From positions 6,175,119 through 6,239,118 of the forward strand of contig BSYO01000030.1 of assembly GCA_033239525.1 (NCBI GenBank): a stretch of DNA of 64,000 bases, in the 5' to 3' direction. Below are positions 37,901-52,900 of this stretch, piece after piece. Both the position numbers and the translations under genes were made by a program. This stretch comes from Nepenthes gracilis (lineage: Eukaryota; Streptophyta; Magnoliopsida; Caryophyllales; Nepenthaceae). How positions within the stretch are numbered: position 1 is the stretch's first letter; each line of letters starts with the position of its first letter. The notes below the pieces were generated by a model. That model was not told where the DNA came from. It made no database searches and was given only the letters and a program-made list of their open reading frames with translations.

Positions 37901-40900
37901 CAATGAAGCAAAGCCCCATTGTACTTTCTTTTAATTCATTCAGCATCCTAATTATTGATTTTGGGTTTCATTGAAAACCCTATTTTTTTCCCAATCTTGA
38001 TCAATTCTTCAAATCAGTAAGTTTATACTCCAATTTCTCATGCTTGGGGATGTCAGTGGGATGAATGCGTAGAAACCTTGTGATTTCCAATGGATTTGAA
38101 ACAATTCCATTGGTAGGTTTTTGAATTATCTTGATTTTGGTGGTTTGTGGTGTTCGAACCAACTATATGGGTGTTGATTTGTAGAAGCTAGAACTAGATT
38201 TGTATCGTTCTTAAGTTGATTTGTGTTCTAGTTTTAGAATTCGTTGTTCTCGCGCTCTTGATCCTATTCATTTGCTATAATATTCATGATTGTGTGAGAA
38301 TTCTAACCCTTTTTGTTATTCCTTCAAATCTTGTTGCTGTTGTAACTCTTGGTGGTATTTTACTTTGTTGCATGCCCGGTTCTCTAAATATACTGAAAGT
38401 TTGTTGCGATTTTGGTCTGCATATTTGTTATGCGGTTGATTTTTCGTTTCTTACTCATGTTTATTGGATCTATATCAGGTGTTTTTGATGTGGGAAGTGG
38501 TAATGAGAAACTTATTTGTTTTCATTATAATAAAATTGGTTATACCCAAAATAAGCCTTGATAGTTACATGGGAAAGCTGTGGCTACTCTTAATTGGAAT
38601 GTTACCACTCTTGTGCAATGTGATAACCTCATTGTTTATTTCTTAGCATCCTCATGGATTTTGGGTCATTGATTTAGGGGCCTTTGTTCACATGGCTGGT
38701 ACCACAGGTTACTTGTTTGATTATCAGCTATGATCTACTATTTTGGAAGTTTCTTTAGCTAATGACTCTTTTACAAAGGTTGAGGGGGTTGCCTCTACTT
38801 ATCTGATATGGATATTATGTCTCTCATCGGTTCTTTACTTGCTAAACTTTTCATTTAATTTGGTATAAGTTAATTTGTTTATTCAATAATATAATTGTTG
38901 TGCCATATTTTTTTCTACTCATTGTGAATTCCAAGGTCTAATGCTAGGAGGATTATTGATAGAGATTGTTAAGTCGGGCATCTCTATTTGTTCAGTGAAG
39001 AACCAAATCCCTTTGTCTGTTTTAGTGCAACTTCAATCTCTTGACATTTAGCATAGGTTGGGTCATCTCTCTCTTTATAGTTGGCAAACATTATGTCTGC
39101 CTCTAGATTCTTTTATTGATTTGTTTTATAAGTTTTATCAGTTTGCCCAATACCATCACAGGTCATATTATCTTCAAGTAAATTCATGTGCCTTTGTCCA
39201 TTTTGAGTTGGTACACTTGAACGTTTGGGGACTTTATACAGTTTTGTCTAAGTTGGGACTTTGTTATTTCATTTATGATTATTTATGGATTACTTTAATT
39301 ATAGTTGATAGAGAACTAATTCGAGTTATATTATATTTTATTTTATTTTGTGTTCTATGTTGAAATTAGGACCCAATTTCTACTTCTATATGTATGTTGT
39401 AGAGTGAAAATGGTTGTGTTTTTTTTTTTCTGCTTCTTTTTCATCATTGTTATACCAATATTGGATTCTTCATGAGTTATCTCAATACACTCGAACAAAA
39501 TGGAGTGATAGAAAGAAGAGTAACCAACTTAATGGGGGTTGCTAGAGATCTCTTGTTCTAAATTAGAGTTTTATAGATATTTTTTGGGGTGATGTAGTGT
39601 TGACTATTTATTATCTTATTTATCGAATGCCATCAATTGTCCTTCAAGCCTTTAGGGGAGATTAGTATCATTTGTTATATCTTAGAAAGTCATTACGTTT
39701 TTTTTTTCCACAATTGTCTTCGGTTATGTCTATTATGTTCGTGATATTTTCCCTTAATTGACCAATCTTGATAATAATTCTCTGCTGTGCATTTTTCTTG
39801 GATATACTTGTACTTAGCATGGGTTTCAATGTTTTTCTCCGGAGTTGGGATGTTTTCCAATATTTTCTGATGTTAGATTTTATACCTTTACCTCAAAGTG
39901 TCGATGATTCATTGAGCCCGTTGTCGAGTATCCCTCTTGATAATGATATTATTGCGTATGAGATTGTTCATAAAGTTTTATCTCTTAAACCTTTGTTACT
40001 TGTAATGATATTTTAATCTTTGTACTTTGCTGTAAATAATGTGTGTGTGCATGTGTGCATTTGTGTGTGAGTCTGTGTCAGTGTGTTTCCATGTGTGTGC
40101 TTGCATGTGTGTGTGCACGCATGTGTGAATAGCTGAGAACAGTGATGAAATATTGTCAGCTTACCTATGGTTCCTCATTGTCCTTGGACTACACAAAGGG
40201 GGTAGTTCATGCCCCATCCCAGAAACACCCGTCCCTCTTTCAACAGGATTTGAGCATGTCTCCTCAGTTGATATTTCAAATTGGGTTTGGCCATAATGTA
40301 TATGATGAGGCTCCACATGTGCAAACTTTGAAGCCAGACAAGGTAGGAGTTGTGTAATTCTGACTTTCGGAACTCATGAATCCTACACCTGCACCAATGA
40401 AAACACGTCATTTCTGAGTTTCACTGTATTGCTAGGAGTGTCAGATGAATGTGTCTTCTTGAATCTATCATTGGAACCATTCTGTAATACAAAGATGTCG
40501 ACTTCTAGGGTAAAGGGCTGCATCAGTGAATGAGTATATTGAGTGTGAGTGGGTTTTGCAAGTGGGCTGATTAGGGATGGTGTAGACCTTCTACTAGAGC
40601 TGTATAATATGGAGAATAGTAAGATTCTCATTTAATGTGGAAGGTGCGAAGAAGTGATACTTTGGATTTCTGATCATTAGGAGTTAATTTAGTGTTTTTT
40701 TGGATATTACTATTATTTGGCCAACTTTAGATAATTTAAGTGCAAAGTGCATGTTTCTAAGGATATACTATTGGGAAGACTTCTGATAGGTTATTTAGGA
40801 TGAGATAAATTGTAATTGTTGATATCTTTTTAGAGTTAAAATAATTTAGCTGAATTGGTAAACATTTTCTCGAAATTGAGTTGTAAGTATTATTTTACTG

Positions 40901-43900
40901 GTGGTTTATGAATTGAAAACTTTGGTATGTGTGTTTTGTCATTAAAAAATTTTTCTTGATGAATTTGGGCATCACATTTTGAGAAAAATGGAAATGCTAA
41001 TGCAGTATGAACCATGTATTGTTAAGTCATTAACAGGACACATGAGTGCAATATGATATGAAAGAAAGGACAATAAGATAAAAAGCCCAGATGGTTTGTC
41101 ACTGATCCTACTTCACTTTCTAATAGGATGTATAGTTTGATTATAAAGACACTATTGTAGTTAATGAGGATCATTAGAAGAGCTGTTAGGCAATTAGGGC
41201 TTGAGATGGTTGCTCATAAGCACCAAGTAAAAAATAATTTCCAACTAGATGAGGACCTAATCAAGGGTAAAAGAATTGGATGATGAAGTGACATAACCAA
41301 GTCGTAATATGAATTATGATGAAGTTCTAAAGAAAGGATTCATAAGAATGAAAAACTTGGCCAAAGCCAAATGTAGGATGCTTTTGGCAAAAGGTTGTTT
41401 CCATGATTTGGTCATTGTATTTTTTTGGGGCAAAAAAAGAAGTCCCAACTTATCTTAATAGCAAATGATGTGGAAAAGAAAACATTTTTTTAGCATTATA
41501 TATTTTTTTTTATTTCATTCTTTGAGCACATCTGTGTATTGCTTCCATCTCAATGAGTGCTACCTCTTTTTAGATCTAAAAGAAATAGCCAATATAGTAC
41601 TTACAACTACCCAAAGCAGCTCCTGTCAACTGTAGACCAATCTTTGATACTATAAATCAGGGATTTCAACAGAAATTTGCCCTGTGCAAGAAAGAGTTAC
41701 CTGTTGAGATGCACCACTTAATACTTGTGTAGAACACTTTCTAGCCTTCCTGCCTACTTTTGATCCTTTTACACCATTTCTGCAGGCATGTTAGATAGAC
41801 ACTGATTATTCTTAGAAGATTTTGTAAGGTGCATGGATGAAAATATCAGTGTTGATATTTGTTGTGACCATACTGTTATAGAAAAAAATGCATCTATTAG
41901 GTATTTCAGAATATTTTTTTGAAAATCATAAAATGAGGCAAATATACGCAGATATATCGGCCAAATATTGGATATTTCGGTAGATATTTTGAATATTAAG
42001 GTATATAGCAATAAATTACCGATACATCAATATATCGTGATTTTTTTGTAGTATCAAGAGCTTGATACTGATATATCATATATTAGCCAATATTTTCATC
42101 CGTGGTAGGGTGCTGGGGAAAGCAGGGAATTGCGTTTGTTGGGTTTAAAGAAAGTTCGTTATCCTGAAAGAGTAGTGGTGCCTGTTAAAGATACTTCTCT
42201 GGCTGATTAGCAAGTGACATGGTTGTGGAGAGCTGGAAGGACGTAGTGCTGTAACCACAGTTAGGTTCTCTCTTGCAGGAACACACCTCTGAAACTATAA
42301 TTTCCCCATCTATATAAATTTGCTACCAAGGTGGTTGGGTTAGTGGTGAATATGCTTCAGCAATGGGGAACCAGAGCACTAGATATTTTGCTCATTAAAA
42401 ATCTCAGTGACTGGGATCTTCAAAGCATTCTTGACCTGTCTGAAGTACTACATGGAGAATATATCCCTTAAAGATGGTGAGGAACAACTCTTCTGACCTA
42501 TTACTAGAGATCACAGGTTCTCAATAAAACTATTCAAATTCAACTGATTTTGCAGAGCATGAGACTCAATGAATTCAAGACCAAGGAGATCCGGTGTACC
42601 AAAGTCCTCTGTACATGTTAATTGCTTATGCCACTCTGGTGAACATTACCAGCATTGCTCTGCATAGCTGAGTGATATATGCCAGATTCATTATAGGGAT
42701 GCTAATTTGTCAGTTAATACATATATATTTTTTTGGGTTGATCAGAACTGAATCTGTTTTTACCTTTCTTGTTGTTCTATAATGAACATTTTTCCTGCTT
42801 GGTTTCTGATATTCTTCCGTAATTTATTCCCTGGATTTCTAAGGCCCTCACTTGTTGCCTTCTGGGTCATTATTCAAATCTTACTATCATCCTGATATTC
42901 TTTCTCAAGGAAAAGGAAAATCCAGAAGCGAAGAATAATTGTCAAGTCTCCACTGAAGCCTTGGAGATATTGGTGCATATCTGCAGTAATTTGTTTACTG
43001 CATATGGAGCTTATTTGTCTATAGTTTGCATAGTCGATTTACTTAGTGTTGTCTTAGATGGTATGTATCCGTCTTTCGCAGTATGTGTGGATATACTAAT
43101 AGTTTTCCCTTTTCTCATTTGCCTATGCATTATGAACACCGGTTCAATCAAGCAATATTGTCCTTGTTGTTGTGGTTGATTTCATGCATCATATTTAACA
43201 GTACTGTTATACAGGCTTTTTGCATTCCAAGCACAATTCATTCTTTTTAAATTGTAGTTGTTGTGCTGCCTTACTGGTGCTTTCTCTGTTTTCAGGCTTT
43301 ACAACCTCCAGATATAAGTTTTGTGCCATTGAAGCAGGTAAATATTTTTTCCCTAGTCTAGTTGTTAGCTGTGAAGCATTCAAACTGAGACATGCTTTTA
43401 TTGTTGGACTGAACATACCTAAGGTGCTTATGGATTGCATGAAAGGCTCTGCACAAGGGCCTACTGTGCTTCCAAAGGGGTTTAGGAGGACGTTGTTGTT
43501 GAAAACTGTTTTGATTCAAAATATGATTGCCAAAATGGTTCTCCATTGGAGATACTAGGGCAGTAGTTGTTTGGGGGTTGATCAGGATGGTGGAAGTCTT
43601 TTTGTGGAGGATGGTTGATTAGATTGTCAGGATGGTTTTCTCATAGAGAATACACAATATGATTTTCAGAACATAGATGTTGAAGAATTCAATTCCATTG
43701 TTTGAACTTTTGATTAAAGAAAACATGTCTGTCTGCCCCTTCCGCTGCACAGGGGATGAATCTTCAGTTGGTGGTAATTTAATGCGTATGCAATCAAATG
43801 CATTGTGTTAGCTGGACATTCTTTTGGATGGAAAGGATCTCAAAGGTAAGTGGAAAAAGAAACCCTTGTCAGTTCCCAAGTGCCAGTAAATTGCCATAAA

Positions 43901-46900
43901 AGATAATTTGGTAATTCTCCTTACAATCAGTGCAGACAACCAAAAACAAGGACAGGAAAAACTTTAAATTTAGTAATTTTCTTTTTCCCATGTCGCCTGT
44001 TATTTGCTCTCTCCAAATAATAAATTGTTGTAGCGAGGGAAGCTTTGATCTTCATGGCTGTAGCAGTTTTTTTAGTTTATCCATTTTGCCAATTCACAAA
44101 TTTATGGTGAAGAGTTGCAGTTGAACTGTTAATTCTGTCTAAACAGACAAGGAATAGGGACAACCAAAAGTTGGCCTAGTGATTCATTATCCTGATGACA
44201 TTGCAAGCAGTCTGGATCAATAGCCATACCATGATCTGGGAGACTATCCCTTGTTTGTGGACATGTTCTCAACCGCATAATGAGCTGATATGCTGGGATA
44301 GTCCTTGACCACACCAATTTCCACTTCATTTTCTTTTTTTCTTCTTTTTGAGCTTTGTGCCTCAATTGGTCATAAGCTCTATGAATCGTAAACTTTCCTC
44401 TTTTAGCAGCTTGATCAGTGATCTCTCTTTCTTCCATTGTGAGAGCCAACATTCCATGCCCAAGAGCTAGAAGAGCTCACTTCAAGTGACCTAATTGTTT
44501 AACTTTATATAGTGCCCACGGATCCATTTGATCCACATGCCCTGATGCTCTCTACTGATTGCCTGTAAGTGATTTTTAAATGCATCTTTATTCCAAAGTG
44601 CAGTATCTTTAACACCAAAGCCTTCTTTCTGAAAAGGCAAACAAGCAACTGACAATATTGACTGCATTATTTTTATGGAACTCATGCCCATTCCACAAAG
44701 TCCCCTGCAGTTTGATTCATCTGCTTTCAAGAAGCTTGGTTGCAGGAACAAGGAATTCCAATATACTTGGATGTTGAACGGAACAGCTTCAACCATCCCA
44801 GTAGGGTAGAGAAACCTGGTTGTTCAAGAGTTGATTCTTGCCGAGATCTTATCCTTCAAATACAAACAGTGCCACTGTTTTAGCTTCCCAAAGAATGTGG
44901 GTGCACCCAAATTTTTCATGCATCACTATAACCCTGCTGAATCTTTTCCATTAGTTTGCATCCTGACAAAGAGAAGTGTCCTTGGCCATGTCTATACTGT
45001 TTGTCCAGAAGAACTAGAAGAGTTGTAGGTGTATAACTCATCCATCATGCACTATTAAACTGTGCAGATATCATGTCTCTTCCAGATAGCAGAACCGGGT
45101 TATATGCAAATGCAACATGAGGGATTCCCAACTTTTCACATTTGGGATGGAAATTGAAGTAGAGAAGCTCCTCATTGTTATTACAAGGGGGTAGGGTGAC
45201 ATCCCGTCACCCTGTGATGAAGTTCTCTTTCCATGTATTAAAGGTTCCAAGCTGCCATTCAGATGGATGTAGTGAGTGATAAAATTGAGGTGGCATTTAG
45301 TCTCTTAAGTTGTTTCCCCTTGGTGAAGAGCTAAGAATTGTTTCCTTTATCTCATCTCCAACCATGAACTCACACCTAGAAAGTGCATGGTGTTTGTTGA
45401 TAGCTTATTCTAGAGATATGGTTTGCAATTTTTCTTAGTTTTGAAGTTTGATCAGTATGTTCTTTTATTCAGTTATGATTTTTGTAATTGTCTTTCATGA
45501 TATAGGCCAAAACTTTCAGGGCCGATGAGCTGATTGAATTTTACAAGGTGAGTTGTAGTTCTATGTTGGTTTTGTTAATTTAGGTGTGAGAAATTAATGG
45601 CGAGCTTTATTAGAGGACCTGTTTAGTAATCTGTGCAGGAGAATACTTTTCTATAGAGTGTTAGATATTTAAAAATTAGATTCTTAGAGTCTAACTCAAC
45701 TTCATCTATCTTCCTCTGACAGTCAGATTTGAAGTTGAAGAAGTTCTTGCACATAATTGAGAACTCACCTGTGTTCCCAGTTATATATGATCATAAGAGG
45801 TATGAATTATGATGGTTCATTGGTAGTGCTAGATTGGCTGCCTTGTTGCCCATCTACTTCTGTTCTTCTACTGTTCTTTTTATTCTGATACCATTTTCCA
45901 TACACCCTTTTGACATTTTGTTGTCTTCCATTTGTATATTCCATGTATAAATTTGGCCAATTATGAAGTGTCCCCAAATCAGTTGCCTATGTTGTAACCA
46001 CATTCAAAAAATTTGGCATTTGTAGCGTTCTTGGTTGCACATAGCACTGATATTCTTATTTTGGTGGCTACTGGTTAGAGAAATGTTTCCTGATTTGATG
46101 TCAACTCAGAATTACTAGTTTTATTTTCACATACCTTTTTATGTCTCTCATTCACTGAGCATCCATACAAATGTTGTGCAGAATTGTGTTGTCATTACCT
46201 CCGATCATAAATGGTGCGCATTCAGCAATCACTCTAAAGACAAAGAATGTTTTCATTGAGTGTACAGCCACCGACTTGACAAAAGCCAATATTGTTTTGA
46301 ACACTTTAGTAAGAAATAAATAGAATCCAATTTCAACTGATTTGGTTGTTTAAAGATGTCTTTGAGGTGGGTTTTGATAATCGTTCTTCCCTGATTCAGG
46401 TAGCTATGTTTTCGCGCTATTGTGAATCGAAGTTTGAAGTTGAACCAGTTGAAATTGTATATCCTGATGGGAAGTCTTACCTCAGTCCCGATCTCTCAGT
46501 TTATGAAATGGAGATTCCGCTATCTTACATTAATGATGCCATTGGAATCTCCTTGGAGGCACATGAGGTACTTTGTTATTTGGTGAAGCGAATAATCTTT
46601 TTATTGATGAATGATGCAAATTAAATTAATATGCTAGGGATTTCAAATATTGTTTTTTGCCTGTCTTGATTATTTTCCATGATGCTATTTTAAAAGGGCC
46701 TATTATGTCTTTTATGCTGTTGGTCACATGCAATGATCTTATGAAGGATGTAAGTTTCAAATTGACTTCTATTTGAGGGATGTTCTTTATGGTAGGAAAG
46801 TTCAACCAAACCATAAACTGGTTTGCTGACCTAAAACTATCATACCGGGTTAGTAATATTTCAACTCATAATTGAACTATTTCATACATCGGCTTTAGGT

Positions 46901-49900
46901 TATTTTATTATTTTCCATGGAAATTATCAAAGAATAACTAACATTTATCACAAGTAAAAATTTATAACTTCTAGGCACCCATGTATGATCTAGTAAGTAA
47001 TGTTAAGTGTGGTAGGCCTGCGTCAAGGGAGCATACAGAGGAAAAGGAACCTAGATTGATCATCATATGTACATGACTGCTGCTTTTCTATATTCTATTT
47101 CTTATCATGAATAGCGGACTTTTGTTGTGTTAGTGCCCTTCTCTTTGAGAGTGCTTGTCCTGTAAGAGAAGAGTTATGTGGAGCCATTTCAAGTGCTTTA
47201 TGCCCATTTCAAGCCATGGTGCAGTGCAAAATCCATATAACCAAAAAAAGAAAAAGGATTGTAACAAAAGAACTGTAGAACCTTAACAAAACAATTGCAT
47301 TCAATCTTTTTTTTCCCTTTTCAGATTCTAATTTTTCTGGGAATTGAAGAGGGGAAAATGAGGGTTTCTAGTGGACTTCAGGTGAGGGACAAGAGTATGG
47401 AATAAGGACTAGAGTTATTTCAAGAAGTTTGTTGCGAAATTTAGATTCCAATGAGATTTTCGTAGTTTGAGATAGATAATTGATTGGCATTTTACTAATT
47501 TGAAGTTTATTAGTATTCTGCCTCTGAAGGGACCACTTTACATTCTAGCTTACTTGGATACTATGAAAAAACTTAACTAGCTTGTTAGAGAATTAGTTTA
47601 CTTGCAAGCATTATTGAACTGTTGAAGAGATGTTATACTAATTTCTATCTTTTTGATAAGATGTTGAATCGATCATTAAAAGAAGAATTATGCCTATATA
47701 TTACAGCTTCAAAATAGTCATTTAGCCTACAACATAATGAAGAGATAATTACATAAATGCGTACAGCATAATAAAGAGATAATTACTTAAATGCGGCAGT
47801 TACCCTAGTAAATTAAAAAAAAAATTGTAATAGAAAAGATATTAGAACATTAAAACTTGTAATATAAAGTTTGTTTGATGCAGCTCTTGAAAATATAATA
47901 AAAAATATATTAGACAAATATATAATTAGGAGTATATTTTCATCTTTGGTAAAATAAAAATATTAGTATATATACATACATACATAAAAAAGAAAAATCT
48001 TTTTTTTTTTTTTTGGGGGGGGGGGAGGGGGATGTTCTATTTTGATTGGTTGTAGACTGAGGATGTGCTTTGCTTCTAGAATGACTGACATCCCACTGAT
48101 GCCAATTAGAAGCAGGTAGGTACTTTCTTATCAATAAACAAAATAGATCAACTAAATTCTTTTAGCATCATTTACAAAGCTCTTGTATTAGTTTAAGTTG
48201 CTTTTCTTTGCTAATTTTCTGCATTTAGCAGTTGTTAAGCGACTTGTACTTTGGGTTACATCAACATACTTGCTAATGTGTATTAGTATAAAGAGGTTCC
48301 AATACTAATATCAGAAATTATCTCAATGGTTTTCTACAAGCCGCCTGATTCAGAGGTAAAATAGGTAAGGAAGAAGAAGGGGAAAGAAAAGCAAAGAAGA
48401 AAACAAAGAAGGGAGAAGCAGAGATTAACATGGAAGAAGGAGAAACACATTTTCTTAATAATAATTTAATTCATCAATAGTTAATTAGACAACAAGATGA
48501 GGGTTCTTATATAGAGGCACAATGCTCTTAAGTTTGAATGATGAATAATTTTCTAATAGACAATGACTTAAAATAACAAAATAATATAAATAAAAATAAA
48601 TTTCTATAGATAGTCCGGAGGCACATTGCTTTTAAGTTTATTATGAATTACACATAATTTCCTAATAGATAATGACTTAAAATAACGAAATAATATAAAT
48701 AAAAATAACCTTCCATAGGTGTCATAGGGACTATTTAAATTACAAACATTAGGAATTCTCAAGGTATAACAAAATATAGAAGCAATCAAATCTCATAAGT
48801 AATCAAATCTCAATGAATCTTGATAATTTCTGCATCAACTCTCTTGGCATAGAAGAAACTCCAACACCTCGAGTAAGAATCTTGAAGCTCTTGTCATTGA
48901 TTGCCTAATCACAAGCTAAGTGATTGTGTAATCCTTCTTTGACTTCTGTAGATATGTGTAAGTGATGGTTGGAATCAAATAGCTCCATTAATTCCCCCTT
49001 GGTAGGAGAAACTTGAATTCGGCAATGGCATATCTTTGATGGCTTCCATAATTCTCTAATAAACATGGACCTAGCAGATGGAATGTTTCGCTTGAAATCC
49101 AAGCATACTTTGAACTTGGTCGACCTACTTAGCAAATAAGGATGCGTTGAATCTTTCCGTTCTTGGTGAACACAATCTGCTCATGTAAAGTAGCATCAAT
49201 TTTATGTGTGTGAGAACAGGGTTGGTAATTGTGTAGGAGTAGATAAGGTCTTAACAATAGGCTAATCTAAGGGGATTACAAATGATCATTTGGTAGGTTA
49301 AAACTGTCTTTGTAAGTGATTAAGTCTTTAGCATTAAAACTATAGTGATAATCAAAGAGATGGATATCAATAACATAAGAATTTGGTCTAGCCCATTGTA
49401 AAATTTTAAATGGACTAGCTCTATGGGCTTGCAATTCAAAAATAGGGCTAGGAGGCACCACTCTAGTCTAATTTTAATCATAATATAATCCCCAATATTA
49501 AATTCTATATGCCTTCTATGAGTCAACTCGAAATTTATATGATGCATTAATTGTTTTTAGTTATTTATTGATCTCAACATGCAAAGTTATAAAGGTGTTA
49601 TGCAAATGTTTTGACCAATATGGATACATTGGCATGCAAAGATATCAAAATAAGGTGTTAAGCTTTTCTAGATTTGTAGCCATTCACAATCTCAAATGAA
49701 GTCATGCTTATAGGCCTAATTATAGAGCTATTATATGCAAGTTAGGATGTAGGAATAATAAATCCTAAGTCCTAAGTTTTTTCTTGAATACAACATTTTC
49801 ATAAGTTGCCTAGAATTTGGTTAACAACCTTGGTTTGGTCATCTTTCTTTAGTGATACGTTGTGAAATTTTTTAGTTTGGTGCTAACTATGTGCAATAGG

Positions 49901-52900
49901 GCTCTCCAAATGTGACTTGTAAAGTGAATATTCCTATAATATATAATAGTTTTAGATAGACCATAAAATTTGATAATCCCAACAAAATATAGCATGGCAA
50001 CCTAAGACGCATCATAATTCTTACTATAGGGAATGAAGGGGAACCATTTTAGGGAAATGATCTACTGCAACAGAAGTAAAATTATACTTCTTAAGAATAT
50101 ATGTGGGTCCTAACATGAAAATCGTGCTTACATTATGCCAAGGACAACATGGGAGGCAAAGGGTTGTAGAGGGCACTATTTTTCTTCTTCTGCTTCACCA
50201 GTTGACATGTTTGACTATACTTACTATTTTAGTTACATTTTCCTTCAAATTAGGCCAGTATACTGACCCTTATCCTCCTCTATTGTCTTATCACACCTAA
50301 AATGGTTGGTAGGTTGCTGACAAGGACCTCCCAAAGCATGAAATTTTGAACCAATATCTTATTGATGAAAAGTTTATTGGCATGAAACATGTATGTGTCC
50401 TAAATAGAAACCATAAGTGGTGTTAGGTTGTCTGATTTGCATAGCTAGAATGATCTTGCTAAAATGATGACAAGTTTCGTATTCTGTCTTAAGTCTTTCA
50501 AACCTAACAATTGTAACTTGAATGACCGATAACACGACACTCGATGTTTTAAGGTATTTGATGCTTGGTTCTTAGCTCTTTCCTTATGTTTAAATACAAA
50601 AGTATAAGCTTGCAAATGTTGTACTCGACAACCATGCTTATGATTCAGTCTCTCTTTGGAGCTAAGAAAATGATGAGCCTTGTGATCAAAATAAAAGACA
50701 AACTCTTGATATAACAAGTAATGGCATTAATGGCGCAAGGCTTGCACAATTGCACAAAACTCTTATCATAAGTAAAGTTCGTTACTTGGCATCATTTAAC
50801 TTCCCACTAAAATAGGCAACTAGATGATGTTCCTGACTAAGTATTGCACCTATACCTACACCTATTGTGTTATGCTCTTATCTCAAACACCTTAGAAAAG
50901 GTAGGAGCCGCATGACTAAGGCTTTTATTACACTCTCTTTGACAAACTCTATCAATATTGGTAGACAAATGCAATTCTTCTTTCTTCATGCACTTAGTTA
51001 GAGGAGCCATGATCATGCTAAACCCTAATGAATTGATGATAGAAGGTAGTTAAATCATAAAAGCTCTGAATGTCATTGCTGAATTTTAGGTTTAGGCCAA
51101 TATACAATTGCTTGAATCTTCATATTGTTTGTAGATACTCTATCAGTGGAGACAATAAAACTAAGATAAGCAACCCTATCCGTAAATAATGAACATTTCT
51201 TAAGATTGGCATATACACTCTTTTCTAAGTGTGTACACTCTTTTCTTAGTGTAGTATAAATCTCTATGAGATGATCTAAGTGTTGCTACTTGTTCTTGTT
51301 ATGAATAATGATGTTATCAAAATAGACCACTAGAAACTCTCTCATAAAAGGTCGTATGGCCTAGATCATAACCCCCATTAAGGTGCTAGGGGCATTGGAG
51401 AACCTAAATGGTATGACCAACTAGTCATGAAGACCATCTTTCATGTTGAAGGATGTCTTCCACTCATCCCCGAGCGATTACTAATGTGGTGGTAATTATT
51501 TTTTAAATCAATTTTAGAGAAGACTTTACCACTAGCCATCATATACAACATAACATCAAGCTTAGCGATGAAAAAACGATATATCACAAAGATCTTATTG
51601 ATAACTCTATTATCCCAACACATATCTTTCTTTCTCATTAAAGAGAGTTGGTATTGCACATGGATTTAGGCTCTCATGAATGAACCTTTTGTAAAGCAAT
51701 TTCTCAACATGTCTTTAGATCTTAGCATACTCGGTGAGATTCGTCCTATAGTTACGTAAATTTGGTACAGATGCATCCGAAACAAAGTCTATGGCATGTT
51801 AAATGTCATGTAAAGGGGATGGGTAATTTGGGAGGTTCTTAGGGAAGACATCATGGAAGTCATGAAGGACAGGACAAGTCTCACTTGGTATTAACTCTCG
51901 AAAGTGAAAGGGCAATAGACTTGCTTACTACTACACGCTCAAACTTTATAAGTTCAATCATATGGAGTCCTTTCTTTCCAACTACATCCTTTACTTCATT
52001 GTGGGTAATAGGTTTTAGGGCAAAAGAGGATGAATCTTCTTTCCCTTGTAAACAAAAGAACTCAAGTTAGACGGCCTTGGATCGTCACATCCAAGTTGTA
52101 GAGTCGTGATAGACTTAGAATGACATCACCCACACCCAATTGAATGACATGACACTTGATATGATCCTTGTTATCTAATAATTAAATATGTACAAGACAC
52201 TGTCTTTTAACTGCTACAAAAATGGTATTGATTCAAGCGACATTGTAGAGATTAGCATGTGAAACAACTTTTATCCTAAGATGTGAAATGGTTTTAGCCA
52301 ATTTGGCATTGATGCAATTATTGTTGTCTGTAATCATCTTACAAGTCTTCTTATCAACTTTGATACAAGTATGAAAGATAGCGTGATGATGCCAGTCATT
52401 AATTTCTTTGAATTGGGTCAAGGACTCTAGGTACATCTTACAACACCCTATTGTGGCATGTATGGTATCAAGAATGAGAGCCTAAGTTAAAGGCAATACT
52501 CCTATTGTAACCTAAGAAGTTGTCCTCATCTTTATCATCCAAATCATCAAACCCTTTTAACTTAGGTTCATAAAACTATTCTCTAAAATGTTTCTCATCG
52601 TTTACTTCATCTCGCACCCCAGTAATTAAGGCATTACTAGGACAATTAGAGAAATGGTTTTGATGGGCCCAGCATGTCTAGGGCTGGCTCAACTTGTGGC
52701 CTTGTTGGCAAGCACTCAAGATATGGTCCAGGAAGCGCGGTGACAGTGGAAGGAGGTCCGAGTCAGTAGTAGCCCATCGTGCAGCCCGTCCACCCGAAGG
52801 CCCAAACGGCTGCACAAGTGGGGCATGTGGGTCAGCCTGGAACTGTTTCATCGAGATTAGGCGATTGACTAGCATACAGCACTGGCCCATGATGACCCCT

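Larger units (their letters stand above)
36097..43295 (+). other. Intron 6 of the synthetase gene (7.2 kb)
   Basis: The donor GTGTGC follows exon 6 (TTCACTTATGAG) and the acceptor TTTTCAG precedes GCTTTACAACC. It contains the source sequence of the copy A junction (37211-37295), a copia relic (37688-40016), a TG repeat and a MITE-like element (41832-42105). The stretches 36100-37200, 40140-41830 and 42110-43290 hold nothing I can name. Confidence 0.85.
48905..52660 (-). mobile_element. Ty3/gypsy element relic on the minus strand (gag end to integrase)
   Basis: Reading from high to low coordinates the order is zinc knuckle, protease, reverse transcriptase, RNase H and integrase, i.e. a gypsy order. 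All frames are interrupted. The region below the integrase (48905-49270) gives a 76-codon frame with no domain I recognise. No intact LTR pair was identified, and the 5' side stops at the Tat element near 52661. Confidence 0.8.
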
